A DNA stretch of 64,000 nt from Rhizobium sp. WSM4643 (GTDB taxonomy: Bacteria > Pseudomonadota > Alphaproteobacteria > Rhizobiales > Rhizobiaceae), in NCBI RefSeq assembly GCF_025152745.1, contig NZ_CP104040.1, positions 1,488,001 through 1,552,000 of the forward strand. Reading direction: 5' to 3'. Below, in pieces: positions 49,076-59,262 of the stretch; the first letter of the stretch is position 1; each line of letters starts with the position of its first letter. A program made the position numbers and the translations under genes. Under the pieces are notes generated by a model. That model had not been told where the DNA came from. It did not search any database and was given only the letters and a program-made list of their open reading frames with translations.

Positions 49076-49246
49076 TGAGCGCACGGAAGGTCCCGTTCGG
49101 GAAACCACCCTGGCACGATCGACCCCGCGCTATTCAGCTATTGCCGCGTCTGTGCTGCCTCACGGCAGCTCGGCCGGCGAAAATTTTCATAAGCCGGAGT
49201 AGGGGGCTAGCCCAACCATTCCGGTAAACCAAGAAGGCGACCTGAT

Positions 49247-49615
49247 ATGATTCAGATGCAAACAAACCTCGACGTCGCGGATAATTCCGGCGCGCGTCGT
49301 GTCATGTGCATCAAGGTGCTGGGCGGCTCGAAGCGCAAGTATGCCTCGATCGGCGACGTCATCGTCGTTTCGATCAAGGAAGCGATCCCGCGCGGCCGTG
49401 TGAAGAAGGGTGACGTGATGAAGGCGGTTGTTGTTCGCACCGCCAAAGACATCCGTCGTGCAGATGGCTCCGTCATCCGCTTCGACACCAATGCAGCAGT
49501 CCTCATCGACAACAAGAAAGAGCCGATCGGCACCCGTATCTTCGGACCGGTTCCGCGCGAACTTCGCGCCAAGAACCACATGAAGATCATCTCGCTGGCT
49601 CCCGAAGTACTGTAA
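49247..49615 (+). CDS. rplN: 50S ribosomal protein L14
   Basis: 122 aa, full length. [20 protein letters not shown] and the [13 protein letters not shown] end are signatures. Opens the spc operon. Confidence 0.98.
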   Translation: MIQMQTNLDVADNSGARRVMCIKVLGGSKRKYASIGDVIVVSIKEAIPRGRVKKGDVMKAVVVRTAKDIRRADGSVIRFDTNAAVLIDNKKEPIGTRIFGPVPRELRAKNHMKIISLAPEVL

Positions 49616-49626
49616 GGAGCGAAGCG

Positions 49627-49935
49627 ATGCAGAAGATTCGTAAGGGCGACAAGGTCGTCATGCTCGCTGGCAAGGACAAGGGCCGTACCGGCGAAGTTGT
49701 TCAGGTCATGCCGAAGGAAGATCGTGCCGTTGTTCGTGGCGTCAACGTCGTCAAGCGCCACCAGCGCCAGACGCAGACCCAGGAAGCCGGCATCATCAAC
49801 AAGGAAGCCCCGGTTCACCTGTCCAACGTTGCAATCATCGACAAGGACGGCAAGCCGACCCGCGTCGGTTTCAAGGTTGTTGACGGCAAGAAGGTCCGTG
49901 TGGCCAAGCGTTCTGGAGAAGTGATCGATGGCTGA
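49627..49935 (+). CDS. rplX: 50S ribosomal protein L24
   Basis: 102 aa. The KOW motif [20 protein letters not shown] opens the protein. Initiates 50S assembly. The stop overlaps rplE by eight bases. Confidence 0.97.
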   Translation: MQKIRKGDKVVMLAGKDKGRTGEVVQVMPKEDRAVVRGVNVVKRHQRQTQTQEAGIINKEAPVHLSNVAIIDKDGKPTRVGFKVVDGKKVRVAKRSGEVIDG

Positions 49936-50485
49936 GGCAAAATATGAGCCGCGGCTCAAGAAGGAATATGTCGAGCGCATCCGCAAGGCGTTGCAGGAGC
50001 AGTTCTCCTACGCCAACGAGATGATGATTCCAAAGCTCGACAAGATCGTGATCAACATGGGTGTCGGCGAAGCGACCGCTGACTCGAAGAAGCCGACGGT
50101 AGCTGCCGCCGACCTCGCAGCGATCGCCGGCCAGAAGCCGGTCATCACCCGCGCACGCAACTCTATCGCAGGCTTCAAGGTCCGCGAACAGATGCCGATC
50201 GGCGCGAAGGTTACCCTGCGCGGCGCCCGCATGTATGAGTTCATGGACCGTCTCGTGAACATCGCGCTCCCGCGCGTTCGCGACTTCCGCGGCCTGAACC
50301 CGAAAAGCTTTGACGGCCGTGGCAACTTCGCCATGGGCATCAAGGAGCACATTGTGTTCCCTGAGATCAACTACGACAAGGTTGATCAGATGTGGGGCAT
50401 GGACATCATCGTTTGCACGACGGCGACGACCGACGACGAAGCACGGGCTCTTCTGAAAGAGTTCAGCTTCCCGTTCCGTCAATAA
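49928..50485 (+). CDS. rplE: 50S ribosomal protein L5
   Basis: 185 aa. [11 protein letters not shown] and [19 protein letters not shown] are signatures. Binds 5S rRNA in the central protuberance. Starts inside rplX, indicating translational coupling. Confidence 0.97.
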   Translation: MAEAKYEPRLKKEYVERIRKALQEQFSYANEMMIPKLDKIVINMGVGEATADSKKPTVAAADLAAIAGQKPVITRARNSIAGFKVREQMPIGAKVTLRGARMYEFMDRLVNIALPRVRDFRGLNPKSFDGRGNFAMGIKEHIVFPEINYDKVDQMWGMDIIVCTTATTDDEARALLKEFSFPFRQ

Positions 50486-50517
50486 CCGTAACGACGAGCG
50501 TAGAAAAGGAACCTGAC

Positions 50518-50823
50518 ATGGCGAAGACAAGCGCAGTTGAAAAGAACAAGCGCCGCCGTACTACGGTCGCTAACCAGGCCGCTAAGCGGGCTGGGTTGAA
50601 GGCGATCATCATGAACCAGGCTCTTCCGATCGAAGAGCGGTTCAAGGCCTCGATCAAGCTGGCATCCCTGCCGCGTGATGGATCGAAGACCCGTATTCGC
50701 AACCGTTGCGAAGTTTCGGGGCGTCCGCGCGCATATTACCGCAAACTGCGCATGTCGCGTATTGCGCTGCGTGAACTCGGCAATCTCGGCAAGGTGCCGG
50801 GTATCGTCAAGTCGAGCTGGTAA
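50518..50823 (+). CDS. rpsN: 30S ribosomal protein S14 (zinc-free type)
   Basis: 101 aa from ATG 50518 ([13 protein letters not shown]); the longer open frame upstream is rplE in another frame. It lacks the CxxC pairs of the short zinc form, so it is the long C-minus type. [14 protein letters not shown] is the signature. Confidence 0.97.
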   Translation: MAKTSAVEKNKRRRTTVANQAAKRAGLKAIIMNQALPIEERFKASIKLASLPRDGSKTRIRNRCEVSGRPRAYYRKLRMSRIALRELGNLGKVPGIVKSSW

Positions 50824-50835
50824 GGAGCAGGTTAC

Positions 50836-51234
50836 ATGACAATGACTGATCCGTTGGGCGATATGCTCACTCGCATCCGTAACGGCGCTTCCCGCCGCAA
50901 GTCGTCGGTCTCGACGCCTGCTTCGAAGCTCCGTGCACGTGTTCTCGATGTTCTGCAGTCCGAAGGCTACATCCGTGGCTACTCCGTTGTCGATTTCGGC
51001 AATGGCAAGTCGGAACTCAGCATCGAGCTGAAATACTATGAAGGCGCATCGGTGATCCGTGAGATCGGCCGTGTGTCCAAGCCGGGCCGCCGGGTTTATG
51101 TCTCGGTCAAGTCCATTCCGCAGGTCGCGAACGGTCTCGGCATCACCATCCTTTCGACTCCGAAGGGTGTGATGGCCGATCACCAGGCTCGCGAACAGAA
51201 CGTTGGTGGTGAGGTTCTTTGCTCGGTCTTCTAA
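50836..51234 (+). CDS. rpsH: 30S ribosomal protein S8
   Basis: 132 aa. [20 protein letters not shown] and [14 protein letters not shown] are signatures. In E. coli S8 represses the spc mRNA near the L14-L24 region. Confidence 0.97.
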   Translation: MTMTDPLGDMLTRIRNGASRRKSSVSTPASKLRARVLDVLQSEGYIRGYSVVDFGNGKSELSIELKYYEGASVIREIGRVSKPGRRVYVSVKSIPQVANGLGITILSTPKGVMADHQAREQNVGGEVLCSVF

Positions 51235-51276
51235 GATCGGGCAGGGATCTCCATAGCGAACAGACAGGATTGAAAC

Positions 51277-51810
51277 ATGTCTCGTATCGGTAAAAAGCCC
51301 GTTCAGGTGCCTGCTGGGATCACGGCTACGGTCGATGGCCAGAAGGTGACTGCAAAGGGCCCGAAGGGCGAGCTGTTTTTCGTTGCTAACGACGAAATCA
51401 GCCTCAAGCTTGAAAATAACGCCGTCGTCGTGACGCCGGTGAACCAGACCAAGGATGCGCGCGCAAAGTGGGGCATGTCCCGCACGATGATCGAAGGCAT
51501 CTTCAAGGGCGTCAAGGACGGTTTCGAGCGCAAGCTTGAAATCAATGGCGTCGGTTACCGCGCCGCCATGCAGGGCAAGAACCTGCAACTGGCCCTCGGT
51601 TTCAGCCATGACGTGATCTACGAGCCGCCGGTCGGTATCTCGATCGTTGTTCCGAAGCCGACGGAAATCGTCGTCAGCGGCATCAACAAGCAGCAGGTCG
51701 GTCAGGTTGCCGCCGAAATCCGCGAATATCGCGGTCCTGAGCCCTACAAGGGCAAGGGCGTCAAGTACGCTGACGAGCGGATCGTCCGCAAAGAAGGCAA
51801 GAAGAAGTAA
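51277..51810 (+). CDS. rplF: 50S ribosomal protein L6
   Basis: 177 aa with the two repeated L6 domains. [14 protein letters not shown] opens it and [16 protein letters not shown] closes it. Near the sarcin-ricin loop. Confidence 0.98.
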   Translation: MSRIGKKPVQVPAGITATVDGQKVTAKGPKGELFFVANDEISLKLENNAVVVTPVNQTKDARAKWGMSRTMIEGIFKGVKDGFERKLEINGVGYRAAMQGKNLQLALGFSHDVIYEPPVGISIVVPKPTEIVVSGINKQQVGQVAAEIREYRGPEPYKGKGVKYADERIVRKEGKKK

Positions 51811-51822
51811 GGATCACGCGAA

Positions 51823-52185
51823 ATGGCTAGCAGGAAAGAAGCACTTGCACGTCGTGCCAACCGCGTGCGCCGTCATCTCAAGTCGGTGGCCAACGGCCGT
51901 CCGCGCCTGTCGGTTCATCGCTCCTCGAAGAACATCTACGCCCAGGTCATCGATGACGTGGCCGGCAAGACGCTTGCGTCTGCCTCCACCCTCGAGAAGG
52001 ATCTGCGCGGTTCTCTGAAGACCGGTGCCGATACCGCCGCCGCTACCGTTGTGGGCAAGCTCCTCGCGGAGCGCGCCTCCAAGGCCGGTGTTACGGAAGT
52101 CGTGTTCGACCGTGGCGCCTTCATCTATCACGGCCGCATCAAGGCTCTCGCCGAAGCGGCCCGCGAAGGCGGTCTCACCTTCTGA
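51823..52185 (+). CDS. rplR: 50S ribosomal protein L18
   Basis: 120 aa. [30 protein letters not shown] and [20 protein letters not shown] are signatures. Binds 5S rRNA with L5. 131 bases separate it from rpsE. Confidence 0.97.
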   Translation: MASRKEALARRANRVRRHLKSVANGRPRLSVHRSSKNIYAQVIDDVAGKTLASASTLEKDLRGSLKTGADTAAATVVGKLLAERASKAGVTEVVFDRGAFIYHGRIKALAEAAREGGLTF

Positions 52186-52316
52186 TCAGTTTCCGGCCGG
52201 ATGCCTCAGGCGCCGGCCGGATTTTCGCCGGACCGCAGGCGCTCTCCGAAAGGGGAGGCTGATGCGGTCCACATTTGTTTGCCGATTGCACCCGGAAAAG
52301 AAAAAGGAAGAGGACA

Positions 52317-52886
52317 ATGGCACAGGAAAGAAGGCCGCAGCGGGACGACCGCCAGAGCCGCGAAGAGCGCGATAGCGAATTCGTCGACAAGCTTGTCGCG
52401 ATCAACCGCGTCGCCAAAGTCGTCAAGGGCGGCCGTCGTTTTGGTTTCGCAGCACTCGTCGTCGTCGGCGACCAGAAGGGCCGCGTCGGCTTCGGCCATG
52501 GCAAGGCACGTGAAGTGCCGGAAGCCATCCGCAAGGCAACCGAAGCCGCCAAGCGCGAACTGATCTTCGTACCGCTGCGTGACGGCCGTACGCTGCATCA
52601 CGACGTCCATGGCCGCCATGGCGCCGGCAAGGTTCTGCTGCGCTCGGCCAAGGTTGGTACCGGCATCATCGCCGGTGGTCCGATGCGCGCCGTATTCGAG
52701 ACGCTCGGCATGCATGACGTCGTCGCCAAGTCGACCGGTTCGTCGAACCCCTATAACATGGTTCGCGCCACCTTCGACGCTCTGAAGCACCAGGTTCACC
52801 CGAAGGACATCGCAGCTCAGCGCGGCATCAAGTATGCAACGCTGCAGGCTCGTCGTGGCGCCTCCGGCAACGCCTCTGAAGAATAA
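52317..52886 (+). CDS. rpsE: 30S ribosomal protein S5
   Basis: 189 aa from ATG 52317 ([11 protein letters not shown]); the 14 codons open before it lack similarity, and the AGGAAGAGG just upstream is the ribosome site. Double-stranded RNA-binding-like domain with [18 protein letters not shown] segment ([11 protein letters not shown]) and [20 protein letters not shown]. Confidence 0.97.
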   Translation: MAQERRPQRDDRQSREERDSEFVDKLVAINRVAKVVKGGRRFGFAALVVVGDQKGRVGFGHGKAREVPEAIRKATEAAKRELIFVPLRDGRTLHHDVHGRHGAGKVLLRSAKVGTGIIAGGPMRAVFETLGMHDVVAKSTGSSNPYNMVRATFDALKHQVHPKDIAAQRGIKYATLQARRGASGNASEE

Positions 52887-52900
52887 GAGGAGTTTGACAG

Positions 52901-53110
52901 ATGGCCAAGGCTACTAAGAAGGCTGAAGCGAAGACTGTCACGATCGAACAGATCGGCAGCCCGATCCGCCGTCCGGATGTCCAGCAGCGCACGCTGATCG
53001 GTCTCGGACTGAACAAGATGCACCGTCGCCGCACGCTGGAGGATACCCCTTCCGTTCGTGGCATGATCCGTGCTGTCCAGCATCTCGTTCGCGTCGTCGA
53101 CGAGAAGTGA
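52901..53110 (+). CDS. rpmD: 50S ribosomal protein L30
   Basis: 69 aa. [18 protein letters not shown] and [11 protein letters not shown] are the family pattern, after a Lys/Ala-rich N-terminal extension of about 10 residues. Confidence 0.96.
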   Translation: MAKATKKAEAKTVTIEQIGSPIRRPDVQQRTLIGLGLNKMHRRRTLEDTPSVRGMIRAVQHLVRVVDEK

Positions 53111-53126
53111 GACGGAGGAAACGCTC

Positions 53127-53603
53127 ATGAAACTCAATGAAATCAAGGACAATGAAGGCTCGACCCACAGCCGCAAGCGCCTCGGCCGCGGTATCGGCTC
53201 GGGCTCGGGCAAGACTGGTGGTCGCGGCGTGAAGGGTCAGAAGTCCCGTTCGGGCGTCGCCATCAATGGCTTCGAAGGCGGCCAGATGCCGATCTACCGT
53301 CGCCTGCCGAAGCGCGGCTTCAACAACATTTTCGCTTCCGATTTTGTCGTCGTGTCGCTGGCCCGTATCCAGACGGCGATCGACGCCGGCAAGCTCGATG
53401 CCAAGACGACCGTTGACGCAGCTGCGCTCAAGGCTGCTGGTGTCATCCGCCGCGTCAAGGATGGTGTTCGCGTTCTCGCCGACGGCGAGATCAAGGCCAA
53501 GATCACCATCGTCGTTGCAGGCGCCTCCAAGCCTGCCGTCGAGAAGATCGAAAAGGCCGGTGGCACCGTGACGCTGCTTTCGGCTCCGGCTGCAGCCGAA
53601 TAA
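53127..53603 (+). CDS. rplO: 50S ribosomal protein L15
   Basis: 158 aa from ATG 53127 ([12 protein letters not shown]), after GGAGG; the open frame before it overlaps rpmD. The glycine-rich start ([20 protein letters not shown]) and [17 protein letters not shown] are signatures. Confidence 0.97.
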   Translation: MKLNEIKDNEGSTHSRKRLGRGIGSGSGKTGGRGVKGQKSRSGVAINGFEGGQMPIYRRLPKRGFNNIFASDFVVVSLARIQTAIDAGKLDAKTTVDAAALKAAGVIRRVKDGVRVLADGEIKAKITIVVAGASKPAVEKIEKAGGTVTLLSAPAAAE

Positions 53604-53617
53604 TAATCTGATGATAT

Positions 53618-53650
53618 ATCGCCCGGGGTGCTTCACACCGGGCGATTTTG
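53618..53650 (+). promoter_or_regulatory. Hairpin between rplO and secY
   Basis: Nine-bp stem (53618-53626 with 53637-53645) with a short tail TTTTG including the last stem bases. It may reduce read-through into secY-adk; the secY start is about 190 bases further on. Confidence 0.45.
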
Positions 53651-53837
53651 CTCCCATATGTGGGCCTCACAAAAACTTGGCTGGCGCGCCCGCGTCATGC
53701 CGGTAAGACTCGAAAACAAGGGTGAGGCATGGGGTTGCGCCGCAATCCGTCCTGAGCCCGGTTTTGAATAATTTCATACTGATTCCGGGTCCGGTCTGTC
53801 CCTCAGAGACGGCGGAATTGGTAGCGCGGAGAAACGC

Positions 53838-55178
53838 ATGGCTTCTGCAGCGGAACAATTGGCATCCAACCTCAATTTTTCGACCTTCGCCAAAGCCGAG
53901 GATCTGAAGAAGCGCTTGTGGTTCACACTGGCCGCTCTCCTCGTCTACCGACTTGGCACGCATATTCCGCTTCCGGGTCTCAATCCCGAAGCCTATGCCC
54001 AGGCTTTCCGCGGCCAGGCAGGTGGCATTCTCGGCCTTTTCAACATGTTCTCGGGCGGCGCTGTTCAGCGCATGGCGATCTTCGCGCTCGGCATCATGCC
54101 CTATATCTCCGCTTCGATCATCGTGCAGCTCATGACCTCGGTCGTGCCGGCGCTCGAAAACCTCAAGAAGGAAGGCGAGCAGGGCCGTAAGATCATCAAC
54201 CAGTATACCCGCTATGGTACCGTCATCCTCGGTGCGCTCCAGGCCTATGGCATTGCCGCCGGCCTTGAGAGTGGCCAGGGCCTCGTCGTCGAGCCGGGCT
54301 GGTTCTTCCGTGTTTCCACCGTTCTGACGCTGCTCGGCGGCACGATGTTCCTGATGTGGCTCGGCGAGCAGATCACCTCGCGCGGCATCGGCAACGGCAT
54401 CTCGCTGATCATTTTCGCCGGCATCGCCGCCGGCCTTCCCACAGCTCTTGCCGGCACGCTCGAACTCGGCCGCACCGGTGCGCTGTCGACCTTCCTCATC
54501 CTGCTCGTGATCATCGTCGCGATCGCCGTCATCGGCATCATCGTCTTCGTCGAGCGCGCCCAGCGCCGGCTGCTGATTCAGTATCCGAAGCGCCAGGTTG
54601 GTAATCGCATGTTCCAGGGCGATACTTCGCACCTGCCGCTCAAGCTCAACACATCGGGTGTCATTCCGGCGATCTTCGCATCGTCGCTGCTGCTGCTGCC
54701 GGCAACGGTCGCGGGTTTCGCCAACACCTCGGCAATGCCCTCCTGGGTGACGTCGATCGTCGCGGCTCTCGGTCACGGTCAGCCTCTCTACATGGTGCTG
54801 TACGGCGCGCTGATCGCCTTCTTCGCCTTCTTCTATACGGCCATCGTCTTCAATCCGAAGGACACGGCCGACAATCTGAAGAAGCATGGCGGCTTCATTC
54901 CCGGCATCCGTCCGGGCGAGCGCACCGCCGAATATATCGACTACGTGCTGACCCGCATCACGGTGATCGGCGCAATCTATCTCGTCTTCGTCTGCATCCT
55001 TCCGGAGATCTTGGTGTCGCAAACCGGCATCCCGTTATCCCTTGGTGGGACTTCGCTTTTGATCGTGGTTAGCGTAACTCTTGATACGGTTGCACAGATC
55101 CAGGGTCACCTGATCGCGCAGCAATACGAAGGCCTGATCAAGAAATCGAAGTTGCGTGGAGGAAAGAGGGGGCGATGA
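53838..55178 (+). CDS. secY: Preprotein translocase subunit SecY
   Basis: 446 aa protein-conducting channel with ten predicted transmembrane segments. The N-terminus has [22 protein letters not shown]; the plug region follows [21 protein letters not shown]. The cytoplasmic loops contain [17 protein letters not shown] and [19 protein letters not shown] after GGAGAAA. The stop overlaps adk by four bases. Confidence 0.98.
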   Translation: MASAAEQLASNLNFSTFAKAEDLKKRLWFTLAALLVYRLGTHIPLPGLNPEAYAQAFRGQAGGILGLFNMFSGGAVQRMAIFALGIMPYISASIIVQLMTSVVPALENLKKEGEQGRKIINQYTRYGTVILGALQAYGIAAGLESGQGLVVEPGWFFRVSTVLTLLGGTMFLMWLGEQITSRGIGNGISLIIFAGIAAGLPTALAGTLELGRTGALSTFLILLVIIVAIAVIGIIVFVERAQRRLLIQYPKRQVGNRMFQGDTSHLPLKLNTSGVIPAIFASSLLLLPATVAGFANTSAMPSWVTSIVAALGHGQPLYMVLYGALIAFFAFFYTAIVFNPKDTADNLKKHGGFIPGIRPGERTAEYIDYVLTRITVIGAIYLVFVCILPEILVSQTGIPLSLGGTSLLIVVSVTLDTVAQIQGHLIAQQYEGLIKKSKLRGGKRGR

Positions 55179-55825
55179 GACTTATCCTTTTGGGGCCGCC
55201 GGGCGCGGGTAAGGGAACCCAGGCCCAGCGGATCGTGGAAAAGCACGGCATTCCGCAGCTTTCCACGGGGGACATGCTGCGTGCAGCGGTCAACGCCGGC
55301 ACGGATGTCGGCAAGCGCGCGAAGGCGGTCATGGACGCCGGCAAGCTCGTCTCGGATGAGATCGTCATTGCCATTGTTTCCGAGCGTATCGATCAACCCG
55401 ATTGCGCCAACGGCTTCATTCTCGACGGCTTCCCCAGGACGCTCGTCCAGGCTGATGCTACCGAGGCGATGCTGAAGGCAAAGGGTCTCGGCCTCTCCGT
55501 CGTCATTGAATTCCGTGTCGATGATGATGAGTTGATTCGACGTGTTGCCGGTCGCTATTCCTGTGCACAGTGTGGCAGCGTCTATCACGATACCGATAAG
55601 GTTCCGGCTGCTGAGGGCGTGTGCGACAAGTGCGGTTCGACGCACTTCAAGCGCCGTCCTGATGACACTCCGGAGACCATGACGGCCCGGCTGCAGGTCT
55701 ACTACAAGGAAACCTCGCCGCTGATCGGCTATTACCATGCCAAGGGCAAACTGAAGTCCGTGGACGGCATGGCCGAGATCGATCAGGTGACGGCCGAGGT
55801 CGAAAGCATTCTTTCCAAGCTTTAA
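55175..55825 (+). CDS. adk: Adenylate kinase, zinc-lid form
   Basis: 216 aa. Interconverts AMP+ATP and 2 ADP. P loop [10 protein letters not shown] (8-17), ILDGFPRT in the core. The long LID has four cysteines (130, 133, 150, 153; YSCAQCG...VCDKCG) set as a structural zinc site, as in many non-enteric enzymes. Starts within the secY stop (ATGA overlap), the usual alphaproteobacterial order. Confidence 0.98.
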   Translation: MRLILLGPPGAGKGTQAQRIVEKHGIPQLSTGDMLRAAVNAGTDVGKRAKAVMDAGKLVSDEIVIAIVSERIDQPDCANGFILDGFPRTLVQADATEAMLKAKGLGLSVVIEFRVDDDELIRRVAGRYSCAQCGSVYHDTDKVPAAEGVCDKCGSTHFKRRPDDTPETMTARLQVYYKETSPLIGYYHAKGKLKSVDGMAEIDQVTAEVESILSKL

Positions 55826-56047
55826 GGCTTTGAAAATAAACTTGGCGGAACGGTTGCTTTTCAGCAGTGATTCCGCTAAACACCGCGCCAACTCGCGACA
55901 TTCCATGCGATCGGCGCGGATTTCCCAAGGAAGTCCGGGTGCGGTCGTTTTGACATGTTACGGACGTAAATCTGAACGGGCGGTTCTCAAGAGCCGCATA
56001 ACGAAGCCCACTTGCCGGATGGCAACTGGAATGCAAGGAGAACAGGC

Positions 56048-56416
56048 GTGGCACGTATCGCTGGCGTCAACATCCCGACTGCGAAGCGCGTTGTTATCGC
56101 GCTGACCTACATTCACGGGATTGGTCCGAAATTCGCACAGGAAATCGTCGAAAAGGTCGGTATCCCGGCCGAACGTCGTGTGCATCAGCTGACGGACGCG
56201 GAAGTCCTTCAGATCCGCGAAGCCATCGACCGCGACTATCAGGTCGAAGGCGATCTTCGTCGCGATACCGCGATGAACATCAAGCGCCTGATGGACCTCG
56301 GCTGCTACCGCGGCCTGCGTCATCGCCGCGGCCTTCCGGTCCGCGGTCAGCGCACGCACACCAATGCCCGCACCCGCAAGGGCCCGGCAAAGGCAATCGC
56401 TGGTAAGAAGAAGTAA
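56048..56416 (+). CDS. rpsM: 30S ribosomal protein S13
   Basis: 122 aa. The start is GTG 56048 ([14 protein letters not shown]) with AAGGAG ten bases before it; the in-frame ATG at 56012 would add 12 residues absent in the family. [20 protein letters not shown] is the signature. First gene of the alpha operon; rpmJ, which often precedes it, is absent. Confidence 0.96.
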   Translation: MARIAGVNIPTAKRVVIALTYIHGIGPKFAQEIVEKVGIPAERRVHQLTDAEVLQIREAIDRDYQVEGDLRRDTAMNIKRLMDLGCYRGLRHRRGLPVRGQRTHTNARTRKGPAKAIAGKKK

Positions 56417-56437
56417 TTACCGGGAAACCGGGGTAGG

Positions 56438-56467
56438 GAGGCTGGCGGTCTGCGCCGGCCTCTTTTG
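56438..56467 (+). terminator. Terminator-like hairpin between rpsM and rpsK
   Basis: Ten-bp stem with one G-U pair (56438-56447 with 56453-56462), 5-base loop, tail TTTTGAG. It lies inside the alpha operon, so it may attenuate rather than end transcription. Confidence 0.55.
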
Positions 56468-56549
56468 AGTTTGGAGCGGGACCATATAGGCGCCGTTCCG
56501 GTGTAGCCGCTGGCATTACGGCGGTGAAGAGATCAACGAAAGGAATACC

Positions 56550-56939
56550 ATGGCTAAGGAAGCCGTCCGCGTTCGCCGTCGCGAGCGCAAGAATATCTCG
56601 TCGGGTGTCGCTCATGTCAACTCGACCTTCAACAACACGATGATCACCATCACCGATGCGCAGGGCAATGCGATCGCCTGGTCGTCGGCTGGCGCCAAGG
56701 GCTTCAAGGGCTCGCGCAAGTCGACCCCGTTCGCTGCCCAGATCGCTGCCGAAGACTGCGCCAAGAAGGCCCAGGAGCACGGCATGAAGTCGCTGGAAGT
56801 CGAAGTCTGCGGTCCGGGTTCGGGTCGTGAATCGGCTCTGCGCGCGCTCCAGGCTGCAGGTTTCATGATCACGTCCATCCGCGACGTGACCCCGATCCCG
56901 CACAATGGCTGCCGTCCGCGCAAGAAGCGCCGCGTCTGA
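56550..56939 (+). CDS. rpsK: 30S ribosomal protein S11
   Basis: 129 aa. [20 protein letters not shown] and [20 protein letters not shown] are signatures. Lines the mRNA exit channel with S7 and S18. Confidence 0.98.
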   Translation: MAKEAVRVRRRERKNISSGVAHVNSTFNNTMITITDAQGNAIAWSSAGAKGFKGSRKSTPFAAQIAAEDCAKKAQEHGMKSLEVEVCGPGSGRESALRALQAAGFMITSIRDVTPIPHNGCRPRKKRRV

Positions 56940-57036
56940 TCATCGCTCTCGTCACCGGTGAGCGCTTGCGCGCTTCCGGTGGTTTTCAAGCTCGGTTGCC
57001 ACGATTGGATGGTGGCAACGAACGGAAGGCAAACTC

Positions 57037-58047
57037 ATGATTCAGAAGAACTGGCAGGAACTGATCAAGCCGAACAAGGTGGAGTTCTCCTCGAGCTCGC
57101 GCACCAGGGCGACGCTTGTTGCCGAACCGCTGGAGCGCGGCTTCGGCCTCACCCTCGGCAACGCGCTTCGTCGCGTTCTGCTCTCCTCGCTGCGCGGTGC
57201 TGCCGTCACGGCGGTGCAGATCGATGGCGTGCTGCATGAATTCTCCTCGATTCCGGGCGTCCGCGAAGACGTGACGGACATCGTGCTCAACATCAAGGAA
57301 ATCGCCATCAAGATGGATGGCGACGACGCGAAGCGCATGGTCGTGCGTAAGCAGGGCCCGGGCGTTGTCACGGCTGGCGACATTCAGACGGTCGGCGATA
57401 TCGAAATCCTCAACCCCGAGCATGTCATTTGCACGCTCGACGAGGGTGCCGAGATCCGCATGGAATTCACCGTCAACAACGGCAAGGGCTACGTTCCGGC
57501 CGAACGCAATCGTGCGGAAGATGCTCCGATCGGTCTCATCCCGGTCGACAGCCTCTATTCGCCGGTCAAGAAGGTGTCCTACAAGGTTGAAAATACCCGC
57601 GAAGGACAGGTTCTCGACTACGACAAGCTGAACATGACCATCGAAACCGATGGCTCGATCACCGGCGAAGACGCCGTCGCTTTTGCGGCGCGCATCCTCC
57701 AGGATCAGCTTGGCGTCTTCGTCAACTTCGACGAGCCGCAGAAGGAAACCGAAGAGGAAGCAGTCACCGAACTCGCTTTCAACCCGGCTCTCCTGAAGAA
57801 GGTGGACGAACTCGAACTGTCGGTCCGTTCGGCAAACTGCCTGAAGAACGACAACATCGTCTACATCGGCGACCTCATTCAGAAGACCGAAGCAGAAATG
57901 CTCCGCACGCCGAATTTTGGTCGCAAGTCGCTGAACGAAATCAAGGAAGTTCTCGCTTCCATGGGCCTGCACCTCGGCATGGAAGTGCCGGCATGGCCGC
58001 CCGAGAACATCGAAGATCTCGCCAAGCGTTACGAAGACCAGTACTGA
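57037..58047 (+). CDS. rpoA: RNA polymerase alpha subunit
   Basis: 336 aa. The N-terminal dimer domain has [20 protein letters not shown]; after a linker near residue 235-250 the C-terminal domain ([37 protein letters not shown]) binds UP elements and activators. 97 bases after rpsK. Confidence 0.98.
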   Translation: MIQKNWQELIKPNKVEFSSSSRTRATLVAEPLERGFGLTLGNALRRVLLSSLRGAAVTAVQIDGVLHEFSSIPGVREDVTDIVLNIKEIAIKMDGDDAKRMVVRKQGPGVVTAGDIQTVGDIEILNPEHVICTLDEGAEIRMEFTVNNGKGYVPAERNRAEDAPIGLIPVDSLYSPVKKVSYKVENTREGQVLDYDKLNMTIETDGSITGEDAVAFAARILQDQLGVFVNFDEPQKETEEEAVTELAFNPALLKKVDELELSVRSANCLKNDNIVYIGDLIQKTEAEMLRTPNFGRKSLNEIKEVLASMGLHLGMEVPAWPPENIEDLAKRYEDQY

Positions 58048-58108
58048 GCGGCGTGAGGAAAAGTGTAAAGCGGTTTTCCGCCCGCACGCCGATCGCAAGA
58101 ATATAACA

Positions 58109-58134
58109 AAAGGCAGGCTCTTTCGGCTGCCTTT
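58109..58134 (+). promoter_or_regulatory. Hairpin in the rpoA-rplQ spacer
   Basis: Eight-bp stem (58109-58116 with 58127-58134), 10-base loop, no T tail. It sits in the middle of a 178-base gap, unusual for these two genes. Function unknown. Confidence 0.4.
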
Positions 58135-58225
58135 CCCCGTCAAACAGCAGGCCGATCGCCTGCATGTGCCAGGAAACGGCAGGCCCACTTAGTGTCAAGG
58201 GCACCTGCATTAAAGGAGAATAGCA

Positions 58226-58648
58226 ATGCGCCATGGTAAAGCCGGCCGCAAGCTGAATAGAACTGCAAGCCACCGCAAGGCGATGTTCGCCAACATGGCG
58301 GCTTCGCTGATTACCCACGAGCAGATCGTCACGACCCTGCCGAAGGCCAAGGAAATCCGTCCGATCGTCGAGAAGCTCGTCACGCTCGGCAAGCGCGGCG
58401 ACCTGCATGCTCGCCGTCAGGCGATCTCGCAGATCCGCGATGCTGCCGTCGTTTCGAAGCTGTTCGACACGATCGCAACGCGCTACGCCACCCGCAACGG
58501 CGGCTATCTGCGCATCATGAAGGCCGGCTTCCGCCAGGGCGACAATGCCGCCATGGCTGTGATCGAATTCGTTGACCGCGATGCCTATGCCAAGGGCGCA
58601 GCCGACAAGGCCCGCGTCGCTGCCGAAGAGCAGGCCGTCGCCGCTTAA
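58226..58648 (+). CDS. rplQ: 50S ribosomal protein L17
   Basis: 140 aa. [20 protein letters not shown] at the start and [19 protein letters not shown] are signatures. Last gene of the ribosomal block, followed by a strong terminator. Confidence 0.98.
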   Translation: MRHGKAGRKLNRTASHRKAMFANMAASLITHEQIVTTLPKAKEIRPIVEKLVTLGKRGDLHARRQAISQIRDAAVVSKLFDTIATRYATRNGGYLRIMKAGFRQGDNAAMAVIEFVDRDAYAKGAADKARVAAEEQAVAA

Positions 58649-58670
58649 GTCTTCCGCTTCGGCGGAAACA

Positions 58671-58706
58671 AAACAGCCGGGCTGCAAAGCCCGGCTGTTT
58701 TTGTTT
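58671..58706 (+). terminator. Terminator of the alpha operon
   Basis: Perfect 13-bp stem (58671-58683 with 58688-58700), GCAA loop, tail TTGTTT. Confidence 0.92.
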
Positions 58707-58714
58707 CCGATATA

Positions 58715-59149
58715 GTGACGGGACCGGCTCCATTGCGCAAAATCATTCAGGCTCGCTCACCGCAGTTCCTTCGTCTTGCCGCCCTGTTTCTTGTCATCGT
58801 TCTCGGGCTGGTGCTCCGCCGGTTTGGCTATGCAGCCGATCTGCCCTTCATTGTCGTCAAATATGGTGGATCGGCACTCTGGGGAGCGATGGTCTATCTG
58901 CTCGTGGCGCTCTTTGTCGCAAAGTCACGACCGGCAGCAATTGCTGTCACGGCGCTGTTCATAGCGATCTCAGTGGAATTGTTCCGGCTCTATCACACGC
59001 CCTGGCTCGACGCGTTTCGGCTGACCACGGCCGGTGCGCTGCTGCTTGGGCGCGTGTTTTCGCTTTGGAACATGCTGGCTTATGCAATCGGCATAGCTGC
59101 GGCCTGCGCCTTCGATCCGGCACGCCGGACCGCGTTGCGTCCTCGTTAG
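58715..59149 (+). CDS. DUF2809-family membrane protein
   Basis: 144 aa if it starts at GTG 58715, 138 aa if at TTG 58733; the latter has a weak GGGA ribosome site, the former none. Four hydrophobic segments are visible (about 21-36, 52-70, 73-90, 100-135). The pattern LxxVLGLxLRR, a central GGSALWGAM, SVELFRLYHTPWLD and a late LLLGRVFSLWNMLAYAIG fits DUF2809. Function unknown. The stop codon lies at the edge of a RIME-like repeat. It starts only nine bases after the rplQ terminator, so the promoter is unclear. Confidence 0.7.
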   Translation: MTGPAPLRKIIQARSPQFLRLAALFLVIVLGLVLRRFGYAADLPFIVVKYGGSALWGAMVYLLVALFVAKSRPAAIAVTALFIAISVELFRLYHTPWLDAFRLTTAGALLLGRVFSLWNMLAYAIGIAAACAFDPARRTALRPR

Positions 59150-59251
59150 AGCGCCGCGCGTCTTTTCAGACGCGCTAAGGACGCTCTATCACTTTGAATC
59201 TGCGCCTAATCCTTCCCGAAAATCGATTCCGATTTTCGGGGTTATGCGCTA
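59149..59251 (+). repeat. RIME-like intergenic element, copy A
   Basis: A mosaic palindrome: the GCGCGTC-TTTTCA-GACGCGC arm (59155-59174), then AGGACGCT, then ACTTTGAAT, then an arm whose CCCGAAAATCGATTCCGATTTTCGGG folds on itself (59215-59240). The module order matches copy B at 60929-61026 in inverse orientation. It resembles the rhizobial RIME family as I know it; not checked against a database. Confidence 0.7.
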
Positions 59252-59262
59252 AGCCTGCCGTC

